A program made the translations under genes and the position numbers. A stretch of 64,000 nucleotides of DNA from assembly GCA_019638355.1 (NCBI GenBank), contig JAHBTY010000001.1, forward strand, positions 806,001-870,000, in the 5' to 3' direction. The notes beneath the pieces are model-generated. The model had not been told where the DNA came from. It did no database searches and saw only the letters and a program-made list of their open reading frames with translations. Source of the DNA: Cyclobacteriaceae bacterium. Its GTDB lineage: Bacteria > Bacteroidota > Bacteroidia > Cytophagales > Cyclobacteriaceae. The number at the start of each line of letters is the position of its first letter. The first letter of the stretch is position 1. Shown piece by piece: positions 24,410 through 33,402 of the stretch.

Positions 24410-26314
24410 TTACTTCACCTCTTCATACTCTACATCAGTAGCGTTACCACCTGTGCCGGTACTGCTTTCGGTGGATTGTGTGTTGGTTGCTCCGCTTGGC
24501 TGTGCACTGCCGCCCTGGTACATTTCCTGCGAGGCTGCCTGCCAGGCATTGTTCAGGTTGTTTATGGCCTGATCAATGGCAGCCATATCCTGACTTTTAT
24601 GTGCTGTTTTCAGTTTTTCAAGTGCATTATTAATGGCAGATTTGTTACCATCTGAAAGTTTATCGCCAAACTCTTTCAATTGTTTTTCAGTTTGGAAAAT
24701 GAGCGAATCAGCCTGATTGAGTTTATCTACACGCTCTTTTTCTTTCTTATCGTTTTCGGCATTGGCCTGGGCTTCCTGCTTCATCTTTTGTATCTCGGCA
24801 TCGGTTAATCCGCTGCTGGCTTCAATACGAATTTTCTGCTCTTTACCCGTTCCCTGATCTTTTGCGCTAACATGCAAAATACCATTAGCATCAATATCGA
24901 AAGTAACTTCAATTTTAGGTACACCGCGTGGTGCTGGTGGAATTCCGTCTAAGTGGAAGCGACCAATGGTACGATTGTATTGTGCCATGTCGCGTTCGCC
25001 CTGCAGTACATGTATTTCTACCGATGGTTGATTATCCGAAGCAGTTGAAAATATTTCAGACTTTTTAGAAGGTATGGTCGTGTTAGAGTGAATTAGTTTT
25101 GTGAACACACCACCCATTGTTTCGATACCCAATGAAAGCGGAGTTACATCCAACAACAACACATCTTTCACCTCTCCGGTTAATACACCGCCCTGAATAG
25201 CGGCACCTACGGCTACTACTTCATCGGGATTTACTCCTTTTGAAGGTTTTTTACCGAAGAATTTTTCTACTTCTTCTTGTATGCGTGGAATACGGGTTGA
25301 ACCACCCACCAGAATTACTTCATCTATCTGACCAACAGAATAACCGGAATCTTCAATCGCTTTGCGGCAAGGCTCCAGTGTTCTGCGAATCAAATCATCG
25401 CTCAATTGCTCGAACTTAGCACGCGATAGTTTCTTAACCAGGTGTTCAGGCACACCATCTACAGAAGTTATATAGGGTAGATTAATTTCTGTTTCATTTG
25501 AACTTGATAATTCAATCTTAGCTTTTTCAGCCGCTTCTTTCAAGCGTTGCAACGCCATCGGGTCTTTGCGCAAGTCAATGTTTTTATCAGCTTTAAATTC
25601 ATCGGCCAGCCAGTTCATTATTCGCATATCAAAGTCATCGCCACCCAGGTGTACATCGCCATTGGTTGACTTTACTTCAAACACACCATCGCCCAATTCA
25701 AGAATGGAAATATCGAATGTACCACCGCCCAGGTCGTACACAGCTATTTTCATGTCTTTGTTTTTCTTATCCAGGCCGTATGCCAATGCTGCGGCAGTAG
25801 GTTCATTAATAATACGTTTTACATCCAGGCCGGCTATCTGGCCGGCTTCTTTAGTTGCCTGGCGTTCGGCATCGTTGAAGTATGCAGGCACGGTAATAAC
25901 GGCTTCGCTTACCGTTGTTCCCAAATAGTCTTCAGCTGTGCTCTTCATTTTTTGAAGAATCATAGCAGAGATTTCCTGGGGCGTGTATAACCGATCGCCA
26001 ATGCGCACGCGCACGGTGTCGTTGTTACCGGCTTCTACCTGGTAACTAACAATTTTTTTCTCGCCATCTACATCGGCAAATTTTTTACCCATGAAACGTT
26101 TGATAGACGAAACGGTATTTTTTGGATTGGTAATCGCCTGGCGCTTGGCAGGGTCACCCACTTTGCGTTCGCCTTTACCGTTATCCAGAAAACCCACAAT
26201 AGAAGGCGTAGTTCTACGGCCTTCGCTGTTGGCTATAACCACGGGCTCGTTACCTTCCATTACGGCAACGCACGAGTTGGTGGTTCCTAAGTCGATTCCA
26301 ATAATTTTTCCCAT
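24410..26314 (-). CDS. dnaK: Molecular chaperone DnaK (Hsp70)
   Basis: 634 residues, standard for the family. The nucleotide-binding domain (about 1-380) has [31 protein letters not shown] and [12 protein letters not shown]. The linker [16 protein letters not shown] follows, then the substrate-binding beta domain and helical lid, ending with a low-complexity Gly/Ser/Thr tail and the C-terminal EEVK-type motif. It is the cytoplasmic ATP-driven chaperone working with DnaJ and GrpE. Those two genes are about 14 kb away as a separate dnaJ-grpE unit, so the three are not one operon here. An unusual stem-loop sits in the region just upstream. Confidence 0.97.
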   Translation of the reverse strand: MGKIIGIDLGTTNSCVAVMEGNEPVVIANSEGRRTTPSIVGFLDNGKGERKVGDPAKRQAITNPKNTVSSIKRFMGKKFADVDGEKKIVSYQVEAGNNDTVRVRIGDRLYTPQEISAMILQKMKSTAEDYLGTTVSEAVITVPAYFNDAERQATKEAGQIAGLDVKRIINEPTAAALAYGLDKKNKDMKIAVYDLGGGTFDISILELGDGVFEVKSTNGDVHLGGDDFDMRIMNWLADEFKADKNIDLRKDPMALQRLKEAAEKAKIELSSSNETEINLPYITSVDGVPEHLVKKLSRAKFEQLSDDLIRRTLEPCRKAIEDSGYSVGQIDEVILVGGSTRIPRIQEEVEKFFGKKPSKGVNPDEVVAVGAAIQGGVLTGEVKDVLLLDVTPLSLGIETMGGVFTKLIHSNTTIPSKKSEIFSTASDNQPSVEIHVLQGERDMAQYNRTIGRFHLDGIPPAPRGVPKIEVTFDIDANGILHVSAKDQGTGKEQKIRIEASSGLTDAEIQKMKQEAQANAENDKKEKERVDKLNQADSLIFQTEKQLKEFGDKLSDGNKSAINNALEKLKTAHKSQDMAAIDQAINNLNNAWQAASQEMYQGGSAQPSGATNTQSTESSTGTGGNATDVEYEEVK

Positions 26315-26349
26315 GTTATGTTCAGTTTTTAGATTACAGATTTAATAGC

Positions 26350-26385
26350 AAAACCCCTTGAACAAGGGTTATGCCAAGGGGTTTT
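26350..26385. other. Strong hairpin with a competing third arm upstream of dnaK
   Basis: An 11-bp perfect stem AAAACCCCTTG (26350-26360) / CAAGGGGTTTT (26375-26385). The 14-nt loop contains AAGGGTT, which could pair instead with the first arm. On the dnaK transcript strand the right arm is read first. No long T-run follows on either strand, so it is either a weak terminator or a 5' leader structure about 36 nt before the ATG. No Bacteroidota -7 element was found in 26315-26557. Confidence 0.6.
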
Positions 26386-26557
26386 GGGATGGGAAAAGGT
26401 GACAGAGTGGCAGAAAGTAAATCATTTCAGATAATGAACACATGCGCAATATCCACATTTTGGAGGTTGATAAAGCTGAATAAAATGGGTTTCTAAAGAA
26501 TTGAAAATACGCCTTCTTTAAATGAGTTTGATCCTGTTTAGTTCTGAGATACAGTTA

Positions 26558-27463
26558 TTAGTGCGTACCATCGGTTTTGAGAAAAACTCCGGGTACTGAA
26601 CTTAAAACGTTTATAATGAAAAACAGAATTGAAAAAGCAATGGCTGCATCTTGCGAAATGCCCAGATGGTGAGCCGCAAAAACAAATACTAATTCGCGGG
26701 CACCAATTCCTCCTATTGTAATGGGCAAAAGTGTAGCCAGTGATGAAAGCAAAAAAACCAGGCCGTAAGCAAACCAACCCTGTTCAACATTAAGAAAGGC
26801 CAGTAGTAACCAGGCCTGCAGCACCTGAACAAGTTGCATAGCACCCGACAATAACAGCAACGGAAAAAATTCTGAAATACTTTTTTGAAAAACCAGCTTT
26901 GTAGCACAAACCAACCGGGCACCAGTACCATTAACAATATCCAAGCTACACGGGTGTAAAGTGTTTGGCAACTTACCTTGTAACAATAAAGCGAAGCAAG
27001 CAGCCAATAATAGTATGGCAACCACTCCGCTTATGCGATCCAGTATTAACGCGGCCACAGTATTACGAAGTGGTTTATTTGCAAGCCGGTGCAGGATAAT
27101 GGTTTTATAGCCATCGCCACCAACACCACCTGGCAAAAACAGGTTGTAAAACATACCCTGATAATAAAGTTTCAGGTTGAATAGTGGGCTAACATAAATT
27201 TCTTCAACTTTTAAAATTCGCCATAAGCGCCATGCGCTTAAAACTTTCGACAGGTTATACAATAGCCAGCCTCCCAGTAATGTGTACCAGGGTACTTGTT
27301 TGACAAGTTGCCACGTGTAAGTCCAATTTACATGTGTGGATACAATGCCTAGTGCCAAACCCGTAAGTAAAATCTTAAGGATAAGTTTACCGGCTTTGGT
27401 TGTGCGTGGATATTGTTGTGTAAATTTCTTTAACGTTGTAAGTAGGCTTGTGCTGAGATTCAT
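26558..27463 (-). CDS. LPG-synthase transmembrane-domain protein (flippase-like)
   Basis: 301 residues from the ATG at 27463; the frame opens nine codons earlier with TTG. About eight hydrophobic helices. The pattern LLYNLSKVLSAWRLWRIL, LYYQGMFYNLFLPGGVGGDGYK (about 83-104), AALILDRISGVVAILLLA and ITIGGIGARELVFVFAAH matches the lysylphosphatidylglycerol synthase transmembrane domain / UPF0104 family (AglD2, GtrA-like lipid flippases). These are linked to lipid-linked sugar or aminoacyl-lipid movement in the inner membrane. The N terminus overlaps the 3' end of the glycosyltransferase gene by about 77 nt, so the two are translationally linked. Confidence 0.82.
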   Translation of the reverse strand: MNLSTSLLTTLKKFTQQYPRTTKAGKLILKILLTGLALGIVSTHVNWTYTWQLVKQVPWYTLLGGWLLYNLSKVLSAWRLWRILKVEEIYVSPLFNLKLYYQGMFYNLFLPGGVGGDGYKTIILHRLANKPLRNTVAALILDRISGVVAILLLAACFALLLQGKLPNTLHPCSLDIVNGTGARLVCATKLVFQKSISEFFPLLLLSGAMQLVQVLQAWLLLAFLNVEQGWFAYGLVFLLSSLATLLPITIGGIGARELVFVFAAHHLGISQDAAIAFSILFFIINVLSSVPGVFLKTDGTH

Positions 27464-28178
27464 AATAGATGCGCATGACCAATTCGGCAATTAAGCCAAA
27501 GGTTAAAAATTGCAAACCGGCAAGTACCAGGGTTATACCGAGTATTAACAGTGGCCTACCCCAGATATCTTCCCCGAAAAGTTTAACCACCAATAAGTAT
27601 AGGTTAATGGCTGCTCCTATTACCAAGCACACAAAACCAACAGGACCAAAGAAATGAATAGGTCTGCGAAAATACTTTTGAAAGAATACCATCAAAAACA
27701 AATCGCTGGCAACTTTAAGGGTGCGGCCTAATCCATATTTTGATTGACCATGCATGCGTGGAAAATGTTTCACCTCTACATCGGTAATTCGTGCGCCTTG
27801 CATTACCGCCAGTATCGGAATGAACCGGTGCAGCTCTCCGTACAGTCCTAAATTTTTAGCCACCTTTTTACGAAACACCTTAAGGGTACAACCGTAATCG
27901 CGAATGGTAACCCCGGTAAGGTTGCGGATCATTCGGTTGGCTATCTTGCTGGGCAGCTTTCTTAATAATCCATGGTCGTGTCGGTTTTTCCTAAACCCGG
28001 CAACTACATCCCATTCTTCGGTATGCAGTTTGTTTAGCATCATCGGAATATCCGATGGATCGTTTTGAAGGTCACCGTCTAAGGTAACAATGTATTCTTC
28101 TGAGGCAACTTCAATACCCGCAGCCATGGCAGGCGTTTGCCCAAAATTGCGGCTGAGAATGGTGGCCGTTAATCCAAA
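27387..28178 (-). pseudogene. GT2 glycosyltransferase (polyprenyl-phosphate type), N terminus missing
   Basis: The frame is open from a stop at 28179 and holds an internal ATG at 28127. The protein text ILSRNFGQTPAMAAGIEVAS, TLDGDLQNDP (the DxD metal motif) and YGCTLKVFRK match DpgM/GtrB-type GT2 enzymes, with two C-terminal membrane helices (about 150-225). Normal enzymes start about 60 residues earlier with a VVIPAYNE strand and VDDGSTD; both are absent because the frame upstream changes to another gene. It probably transferred sugar to polyprenyl phosphate. If translated from 28127 the product lacks half of the Rossmann fold and is unlikely to work. It could be an assembly error in this window. 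Confidence 0.7.
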
Positions 28179-28299
28179 TCACATCTTGCCCCCGCGGGAT
28201 AACAATAGCGAATGCCATCAGAATAACGGTTGCCAGAAAAAAAAGAACGGCAATGGAATTTAATCGGTGCCGATCCTGTAATTGAATTTGCATATACAT
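28156..28299 (-). pseudogene. PAP2-family phosphatase, N-terminal fragment
   Basis: From the ATG at 28299 (or 28293) the frame encodes a polar start, a helix (SIAVLFFLATVILMAFAIV) and then QDVIWINGHHS. The latter is the start of the family's first periplasmic stretch as I remember it (W-Ile-Asn-x-x-His-Ser, normally followed by P-x-L-D). At about 28156 the frame runs into the glycosyltransferase sequence out of register (QPQFWANACHGCGY is the shifted reading of SRNFGQTPAMAAG). The catalytic PAP2 motifs are all missing. The fragment assignment is from the short N-terminal pattern only. Confidence 0.5.
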
Positions 28300-28517
28300 G
28301 AGCTGAGGCAGCAAATGTATTTTTCAACTTTTAGTGGGGTGTCAATAAATTGTGATGTATGCTTTAGTAATAGTGTATGCTCCATAACAAAGGCATAACC
28401 TGTTTGGCTTTAAAGCGCAGGGGGCGGCAGTGCGATACATACAAAATCCGAAAGATTCAGGAATGTGAAAATGAACCCTTCGTGGCTTTAACGATGAAGG
28501 ATGTTTTTAAATTTAAT

Positions 28518-28525
28518 TACTTTTG
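28518..28525 (+). promoter_or_regulatory. -7 element (TACTTTTG) of prfC
   Basis: Exact fit to TAnnTTTG; ends 11 nt before the ATG at 28537. The upstream in-frame ATG at 28501 precedes it and is therefore not the start. No clear -33 TTTG. Confidence 0.6.
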
Positions 28526-28536
28526 CGCCCTTCATT

Positions 28537-30120
28537 ATGACACTCGAACAAGAAATAGCCAAGCGCAGAACTTTTGGAATTATCAGCCACCCCGATGCCG
28601 GTAAAACAACGCTTACTGAAAAACTTTTGCTTTTTGGAGGGGCCATTCAAAAAGCAGGAGCTGTAAAGTCATCTAAAATTAAAGACCATGCCCGCAGCGA
28701 CTGGATGGAGATTGAAAAGCAACGCGGTATTTCGGTGGCTACTTCGGTAATGGGCTTTAATTATAAAGACATTAAAATCAATTTGCTGGATACACCCGGC
28801 CACCAGGATTTTGCCGAAGACACCTACCGCACATTAACTGCGGTGGATAGCGTAATCATGGTAATCGATTGTGTGAAAGGAGTTGAAACACAAACCGAAA
28901 AACTGATGGAGGTATGCCGCATGCGCAGTACTCCGGTTTTATGTTTTATTAATAAACTCGATCGCGAAGGCCGCGATCCGTTTGAGTTGTTGGATGAAGT
29001 GGAAGAAAAGCTGAGCATAAAAGTTCGCCCGCTTAGTTGGCCCATTAGCATGGGTAAAACGTTTAAAGGTGTTTACAACCTGTACGAAAAAACATTACAA
29101 CTGTTTACCGCCAGCAAAGTAACGGTAGAGGAGGGAATTGAGATTTCGGATATTCATAGCGAGCAATTGGATAAACTGGTTGGCGAAAATTATGCGAAAC
29201 AACTACGGGCCGATGTAGAATTGATTGAAGGTGTTTATCCGGAGTTTGAAGTAAATGATTACCTGGCCGGAAAAGTAGCACCTGTATTTTTTGGCAGTGC
29301 CGTAAATAACTTTGGTGTGAAAGAGTTGCTGGATACATTTATTCGCATTGCTCCACCACCTATTCCGCGCGAAACAACCGTGCGCGAAATAAAACCAGAA
29401 GAAAGTAAGTTCACGGGCTTCATTTTTAAGATTCATGCCAACATGGATCCGAAACATCGTAACCGGATTGCCTTCTTGCGGGTATGTTCCGGTAAGTTTG
29501 AACGGGCTACCAACTATTATCATGTACGGCAAGAAAAAGGCATTCGGTTTTCAAACGCAACTGCGTTTATGGCGCAAGACCGCGAAACCGTAGATGAAGC
29601 CTGGCCGGGTGATATTGTTGGGTTATACGATACCGGTAACCTGAAAATTGGCGATACACTTACCGATGGTGAGAAGTTAATGTACACGGGCATTCCCAGT
29701 TTTTCGCCTGAAATTTTTAAAGAGGTGATTAACAAAGATGCTATGAAGACCAAGCAACTGGAAAAAGGATTGCTGCAGTTAATGGAAGAAGGCGTGGCCC
29801 AATTATTTACATATGAGTTAGGGAAGCGAAAAGTAGTAGGTGTGGTAGGTGCACTTCAGTTTGAAGTAATTCAATTCCGGTTAAAGAATGAATACAGTGC
29901 TTCGGCTGAGTTTGCCGGGCAGAATATTTACAAGGCCTGCTGGATTAGCAGTAGGGATCCGAAAAAATTACAAGAGTTTATCGATTCGAAGCAGCGACAT
30001 ATTGCGCGTGATAAGGACGATAAGCTGGTGTTTATGGCCGAATCGCGCGCGTGGTTACAAATGGTGCAGGAAAATTTTCCTGAAATCAATTTCCACTTTA
30101 CAAGCGAGTTTAAGGATTGA
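28537..30120 (+). CDS. prfC: Peptide chain release factor 3
   Basis: 527 residues from the ATG at 28537, where the sequence begins [26 protein letters not shown] as in E. coli RF3; an upstream ATG lies before the promoter element. The G domain has SHPDAGKTT (G1), DTPGHQDF (G3) and [10 protein letters not shown] (G4). Domain II (about 285-395) and the RF3-specific C-terminal domain follow, with [21 protein letters not shown]3 is a translational GTPase that releases RF1/RF2 from ribosomes after termination. The region 28300-28500 before it contains no other gene that I can support. Confidence 0.96.
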   Translation: MTLEQEIAKRRTFGIISHPDAGKTTLTEKLLLFGGAIQKAGAVKSSKIKDHARSDWMEIEKQRGISVATSVMGFNYKDIKINLLDTPGHQDFAEDTYRTLTAVDSVIMVIDCVKGVETQTEKLMEVCRMRSTPVLCFINKLDREGRDPFELLDEVEEKLSIKVRPLSWPISMGKTFKGVYNLYEKTLQLFTASKVTVEEGIEISDIHSEQLDKLVGENYAKQLRADVELIEGVYPEFEVNDYLAGKVAPVFFGSAVNNFGVKELLDTFIRIAPPPIPRETTVREIKPEESKFTGFIFKIHANMDPKHRNRIAFLRVCSGKFERATNYYHVRQEKGIRFSNATAFMAQDRETVDEAWPGDIVGLYDTGNLKIGDTLTDGEKLMYTGIPSFSPEIFKEVINKDAMKTKQLEKGLLQLMEEGVAQLFTYELGKRKVVGVVGALQFEVIQFRLKNEYSASAEFAGQNIYKACWISSRDPKKLQEFIDSKQRHIARDKDDKLVFMAESRAWLQMVQENFPEINFHFTSEFKD

Positions 30121-30157
30121 TCAGAATATTTCATTTCTAAGCTACAAATTCTCTAAC

Positions 30158-31042
30158 TTATTTTTGAACAGTGTACTGATACAACACTTCCGAAACATCG
30201 GCCATCGCGCGAACACCGGCAGCTGCATCTTCTAAATCCTTCGATAGTAGTACCAGAACATATTTTTTTCCATCGGGAAGAAACACTATGCCGCTATCGT
30301 GGCGTACACCGGTAATTGAACCGGTTTTATGGGCCACCTTAACATCGGCTGGAAGTTTGGCCGGTATAATATCATTAAATTTTTGATCGAGCAGTATATC
30401 CATCATGGCCATACTCGCTTCAGCATTCACCACCTCCTCTTTATCTATTTTATCGAACAACAACATCAAATCATAAGCCGTTACCTGGTTATTCAGCCCT
30501 GCCTGGTAAGCTTTGGTATCTTCAACCCCGCGCAACACCTGAATATTATTGGCACCAATACTGCGCATAGTTTGCGTTACATTTTTTGCATCCACCAGGT
30601 CCACAATCAGGTTAGTAGCCAGGTTGCTGCTGATAATAATCATGTCGTACATTAGTGAGTACACCGTTCTTTTTTCGCCTATATGGTCATAGATAAGTGT
30701 ATCGCTATCCGACTCGCGTGTGATGGAATATGTGCTGCCATCCAGAATACTGATGAACTCATTCTTGATCTGAATTGAATCTTTTAATGAAAATTTTCCT
30801 GCTGCGGCTTGCCGGTACACTTCAACCATTACCGGTGTCTTCATTGTGCTGGCCGCATGAAATAATGTGTGTTCATTAATTAAGATTTCATCACCTGTAA
30901 TCAAATCTTTATAGGCTACAGCAAACGTTCCGGTTGGCCTGCGCAGTACATCCTGAATTTGTTGAATTACTTCTGTGCGATTTGATTTTTGGCTACACCC
31001 TATAAGTAGAAAAAATCCGGCAACGAGAAACGAATAACGCAT
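30158..31042 (-). CDS. Class A beta-lactamase-fold serine hydrolase lipoprotein
   Basis: 294 residues. The N terminus has a lipobox (LLIGCSQ), so it is a lipoprotein, probably facing the periplasm. The fold motifs are ASTMK (S-x-x-K, about residues 65-69), ISSNLATN (S-x-N in place of SDN, about 137-144) and HKTGSITG (K-T-G, about 237-244). The omega loop RGVEDTKAYQAGLNNQ has a Glu but no Asn four residues on, so the E-x-x-x-N pair that deacylates class A beta-lactams is not intact. It may be a penicillin-binding or D-Ala carboxypeptidase-like enzyme rather than a true lactamase; I make no resistance claim. It is divergent from the RluA-type gene. Confidence 0.78.
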   Translation of the reverse strand: MRYSFLVAGFFLLIGCSQKSNRTEVIQQIQDVLRRPTGTFAVAYKDLITGDEILINEHTLFHAASTMKTPVMVEVYRQAAAGKFSLKDSIQIKNEFISILDGSTYSITRESDSDTLIYDHIGEKRTVYSLMYDMIIISSNLATNLIVDLVDAKNVTQTMRSIGANNIQVLRGVEDTKAYQAGLNNQVTAYDLMLLFDKIDKEEVVNAEASMAMMDILLDQKFNDIIPAKLPADVKVAHKTGSITGVRHDSGIVFLPDGKKYVLVLLSKDLEDAAAGVRAMADVSEVLYQYTVQK

Positions 31043-31047
31043 AACAG

Positions 31048-31055
31048 TAACTTTG
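31048..31055 (+). promoter_or_regulatory. -7 element (TAACTTTG) of the RluA-type gene
   Basis: Matches TAnnTTTG, 35 nt before the ATG at 31091, and starts 5 bp beyond the start codon of the divergent hydrolase gene. The -33 element is not clear. Confidence 0.45.
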
Positions 31056-31090
31056 ATGGTAGAAAACCTGAACCTAAATTACAAGGTTTT

Positions 31091-31774
31091 ATGTTGAATC
31101 CCCTACAGATTTTATATGAAGACAATCATTTGCTGGTAATCAATAAACCTGCAGGTGTGCTGGTGCAAGGCGATTCCACAGGCGATGTACCGCTGGTTGA
31201 ATTGGTTAAAGAGTACATAAAACATAAATACAATAAGCCCGGTGCGGCTTTTGTTGGCGTAGTGCATCGGCTGGATAGACCGGTAAGCGGGGTAGTAGTT
31301 TTTGCTCGAACTTCCAAAGCATTAACACGCATGAACCAACTTTTCCGCGAAAAGGAAACCCGTAAAACCTATTGGGCTTTGGTAAAAACAAAACCACCTA
31401 AACCTGATGGCACGCTTAAACATTGGTTAGTAAAAGATGAACTGAAAAATAAAACCAGAGCGTACGTGCAACCTCATGCTGACGGTTTAAAATCAGAACT
31501 GAGTTATAAACTTGTTGCTTCGAAAGGAGGCATTCATCTATTGGAAGTAAATCCTATAACGGGCAGGCCGCACCAAATACGGGTACAACTTGCCAGCATG
31601 GGCTGTCCGATTGCGGGCGATTTGAAATACGGAGCTGATCAACCATTACCGGATGCAAGCATTGGTTTACATGCACAACAATTGGAGTTTATGCATCCGG
31701 TACAAAAAACACACATGCTTATAGCGGCACCCGTACCAGAAACCAATTGGTGGAAACCATTTAGATATCTTTAA
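31091..31774 (+). CDS. RluA-family RNA pseudouridine synthase
   Basis: 227 residues. The catalytic motif is VHRLDRPVSGVVVFART (about residues 57-73), with the active-site Asp in HRLD. The N-terminal LYEDNHLLVINKPAGVLVQ and the C-terminal NPITGRPHQIRVQLASMGCPIAGDLKYG complete the family pattern. No S4 domain is present (the family's RluC/RluD proteins have one), so this is the short RluA/TruC-like type. The RNA target, tRNA or rRNA position, cannot be read. Divergent from the hydrolase gene; a weak terminator follows. Confidence 0.92.
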   Translation: MLNPLQILYEDNHLLVINKPAGVLVQGDSTGDVPLVELVKEYIKHKYNKPGAAFVGVVHRLDRPVSGVVVFARTSKALTRMNQLFREKETRKTYWALVKTKPPKPDGTLKHWLVKDELKNKTRAYVQPHADGLKSELSYKLVASKGGIHLLEVNPITGRPHQIRVQLASMGCPIAGDLKYGADQPLPDASIGLHAQQLEFMHPVQKTHMLIAAPVPETNWWKPFRYL

Positions 31775-31798
31775 AGGTTACAATAACCTGGTTATTTT
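31775..31798 (+). terminator. Possible weak terminator after the pseudouridine synthase gene
   Basis: AGGTTA-CAA-TAACCT stem directly after the stop codon, followed by GGTTA and a T-run. The stem is only 6 bp. Confidence 0.4.
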
Positions 31799-31877
31799 TT
31801 TAAGGTTATTTTAATAAGATGGGTTGTTAATTTGGAGTTGTATTGATTGTTTTGTGTTAAACTTTAATTCACATCAT

Positions 31878-32405
31878 ATGAAGAAACAGGTATTAATGTT
31901 AGTAGTGGTTGGTTTAGTTTCATTTGCATCATTCGAGGCAAAGGCACAATTCGAAAAAGGCGATAATCTTCTGAATCTTGGTATTGGCGTAAATTCCTAT
32001 TACAACGGTGGTATTCCGGTAGGCGCATCATTTGAACATGGCATTACAGACGATATTAGTGTTGGTTTGGGTATCGATTATTTATCGTACCGCTATAATT
32101 TTGGAACCAGCCGCTACGGTTTCAATATTTTGTATTTGGGGGCAAGAGGCTCCTATCACTTCAACCGGTTATTTAACCTCAATGTTGAAGAATTAGACAT
32201 TTATGGTGGGGCGCAATTAGGATATAGAAGCTTTACCTGGAAAGACAATTTTACAGGCAGCGTAGGCAACACTTACGATAGTGGTATTTTCTTTGGAATT
32301 CATGCAGGCGTTCGGTATTACTTTAAGCCTAGTGTAGGCGCGTTTTTAGAACTGGGCGCTGGCGGATCGGGTAATGCCCGTTTAGGAGTAGCGTTTAAAT
32401 TTTAA
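31878..32405 (+). CDS. Outer-membrane beta-barrel protein, small
   Basis: 175 residues from the ATG at 31878; a 54-nt in-frame extension upstream (TTG start) has no signal peptide character. The mature protein after AKAQ is made of short alternating strands rich in Gly, Tyr and Phe (for example VGASFEHGITDDISVGLGIDYLSY) and ends in the C-terminal aromatic strand with GVAFKF, which fits outer-membrane insertion. Length suggests eight strands. No ligand or role can be assigned. A clear terminator follows. Confidence 0.78.
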   Translation: MKKQVLMLVVVGLVSFASFEAKAQFEKGDNLLNLGIGVNSYYNGGIPVGASFEHGITDDISVGLGIDYLSYRYNFGTSRYGFNILYLGARGSYHFNRLFNLNVEELDIYGGAQLGYRSFTWKDNFTGSVGNTYDSGIFFGIHAGVRYYFKPSVGAFLELGAGGSGNARLGVAFKF

Positions 32406-32428
32406 TTGACCGAAATTTTCTTAAAAGA

Positions 32429-32458
32429 AAGACTGTTCTACCGAACGGTCTTTTTTTT
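32429..32458 (+). terminator. Rho-independent terminator of the small barrel gene
   Basis: 10-bp stem AAGACTGTTC / GAACGGTCTT (one T-G) with loop TACC, then TTTTTTTT (to 32458). The open frame starting at 32406 passes through this element. Confidence 0.9.
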
Positions 32459-32519
32459 GATGTATTCAGAACTGAAAATCTTGTTTGGCAATTTCAAAAT
32501 TAGCCCGAACTTCCCGCCC

Positions 32520-32822
32520 ATGAGTTGGATGGTCCGTTTGCAGAATCGATGGAAAGTAAAAAGTGTATTTCAGGTTGTAATTATTTTAATAGTTTTTGCC
32601 TGCACGGGCTTTACTGTTTTGCTGATTAAGCGCCCATTGTTTGCTTATTGGTTTCCCAAAGGTGCAATTCCCATAACGGCTAGTATTGCCTATTGGATAC
32701 TAATTTTTCCGGTTTATAATCTTTTCTTGTTGTTTTATGGATTCATCTTTGGCCAGTTCCGCTTTTTTTGGGATTTTGAGAAGCGATTTTTTGCACGAAT
32801 ATTTTCAAACTTTAAAAAATAA
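32520..32822 (+). CDS. DUF6787-like two-helix membrane protein
   Basis: 100 residues from the ATG at 32520. The frame is open further upstream (TTG at 32406, ATG at 32460), but that part includes the terminator stem and T-run. The protein starts MSWMVRLQNRWKVKSVFQ and has two transmembrane helices (about 15-40 and 60-88), ending FARIFSNFKK. I recall this start pattern (xWLxxLQxRWKVKS) as a conserved small Bacteroidota membrane family, named DUF6787, but cannot check it. Function unknown. It is followed by a lipoprotein gene 12 nt on. Confidence 0.65.
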   Translation: MSWMVRLQNRWKVKSVFQVVIILIVFACTGFTVLLIKRPLFAYWFPKGAIPITASIAYWILIFPVYNLFLLFYGFIFGQFRFFWDFEKRFFARIFSNFKK

Positions 32823-32834
32823 AAACCTGATTTT

Positions 32835-33335
32835 ATGAAGAAGCTAATTTACTCATTGGTTGCATTAGGCGCATTTGCTTGCTCAGGCCCCAAATATACA
32901 GCAAGCTTTAACAATGTGAATTCAACAGTACCTTATTATGCAGCTCAATCACCTGAAACACCAACCCCGGTTAATCCTAATTTACTGGAAGCAAGTCTTT
33001 CTGAAACTCCGGTAATAATTACAGAAACAACCGTAACAGAACCTGCTGCCAAAACACAGGTAACAAAAACTTATTTGCAGATGAACAAGAATGAGCGCAA
33101 GCAAGTACGGTCTGAAATTAAAAGCATACTGAAAGATCAAAAGGCAAACAAAAAAATGGGTGTGGAAGCATCTGCTGCCACAAAAGGAATAGATCATGAT
33201 TTGAAGTTAGCTGCAATTTTTGGAGCAGTGGGTTTGGTGGCACTCATTATCAGCGGGCAGGTATTTTATATAATAGGTGGTATTGCCCTTATTATAGGGG
33301 TGGTGTTTTTTGTAAAATGGTTAGTACGGCAATAG
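32835..33335 (+). CDS. Lipoprotein with C-terminal membrane segments
   Basis: 166 residues. The signal peptide ends in a lipobox, GAFACSG, so it is probably lipid-anchored. A Pro/Thr-rich linker (about 40-80) is followed by a charged helical stretch (KNERKQVRSEIKSILKDQKANKK) and two hydrophobic helices at about 128-162. This mixture of lipobox and C-terminal double helix recurs in small Bacteroidota envelope proteins. I do not recognise a function. It lies 12 nt after the DUF6787-like gene and is probably in the same transcript, ending at the bidirectional terminator. Confidence 0.6.
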   Translation: MKKLIYSLVALGAFACSGPKYTASFNNVNSTVPYYAAQSPETPTPVNPNLLEASLSETPVIITETTVTEPAAKTQVTKTYLQMNKNERKQVRSEIKSILKDQKANKKMGVEASAATKGIDHDLKLAAIFGAVGLVALIISGQVFYIIGGIALIIGVVFFVKWLVRQ

Positions 33336-33343
33336 GCACATAA

Positions 33344-33384
33344 GCATAAAAAAAACCCGGCCAGCGGCCGGGTTTTTTTTATGC
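33344..33384. terminator. Bidirectional terminator between the lipoprotein gene and atpC
   Basis: A perfect 19-bp inverted repeat with a 3-nt loop (AGC): GC-rich core CCCGGCC / GGCCGGG flanked by eight As on one side and eight Ts on the other. It works in both directions and closes both convergent units. Confidence 0.95.
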
Positions 33385-33402
33385 TAAATAATTTACAAGT
33401 AT

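Noticed and set aside
28111-28314. Independent 67-codon gene upstream of the glycosyltransferase
   Set aside because: The last third is the out-of-frame reading of the glycosyltransferase; only the first 46-48 codons look like protein, as a PAP2 fragment.
32406-32519. N-terminal extension of the DUF6787-like protein
   Set aside because: The first part starts with TTG inside the terminator stem and T-run of the preceding gene; the rest lacks the conserved start pattern.
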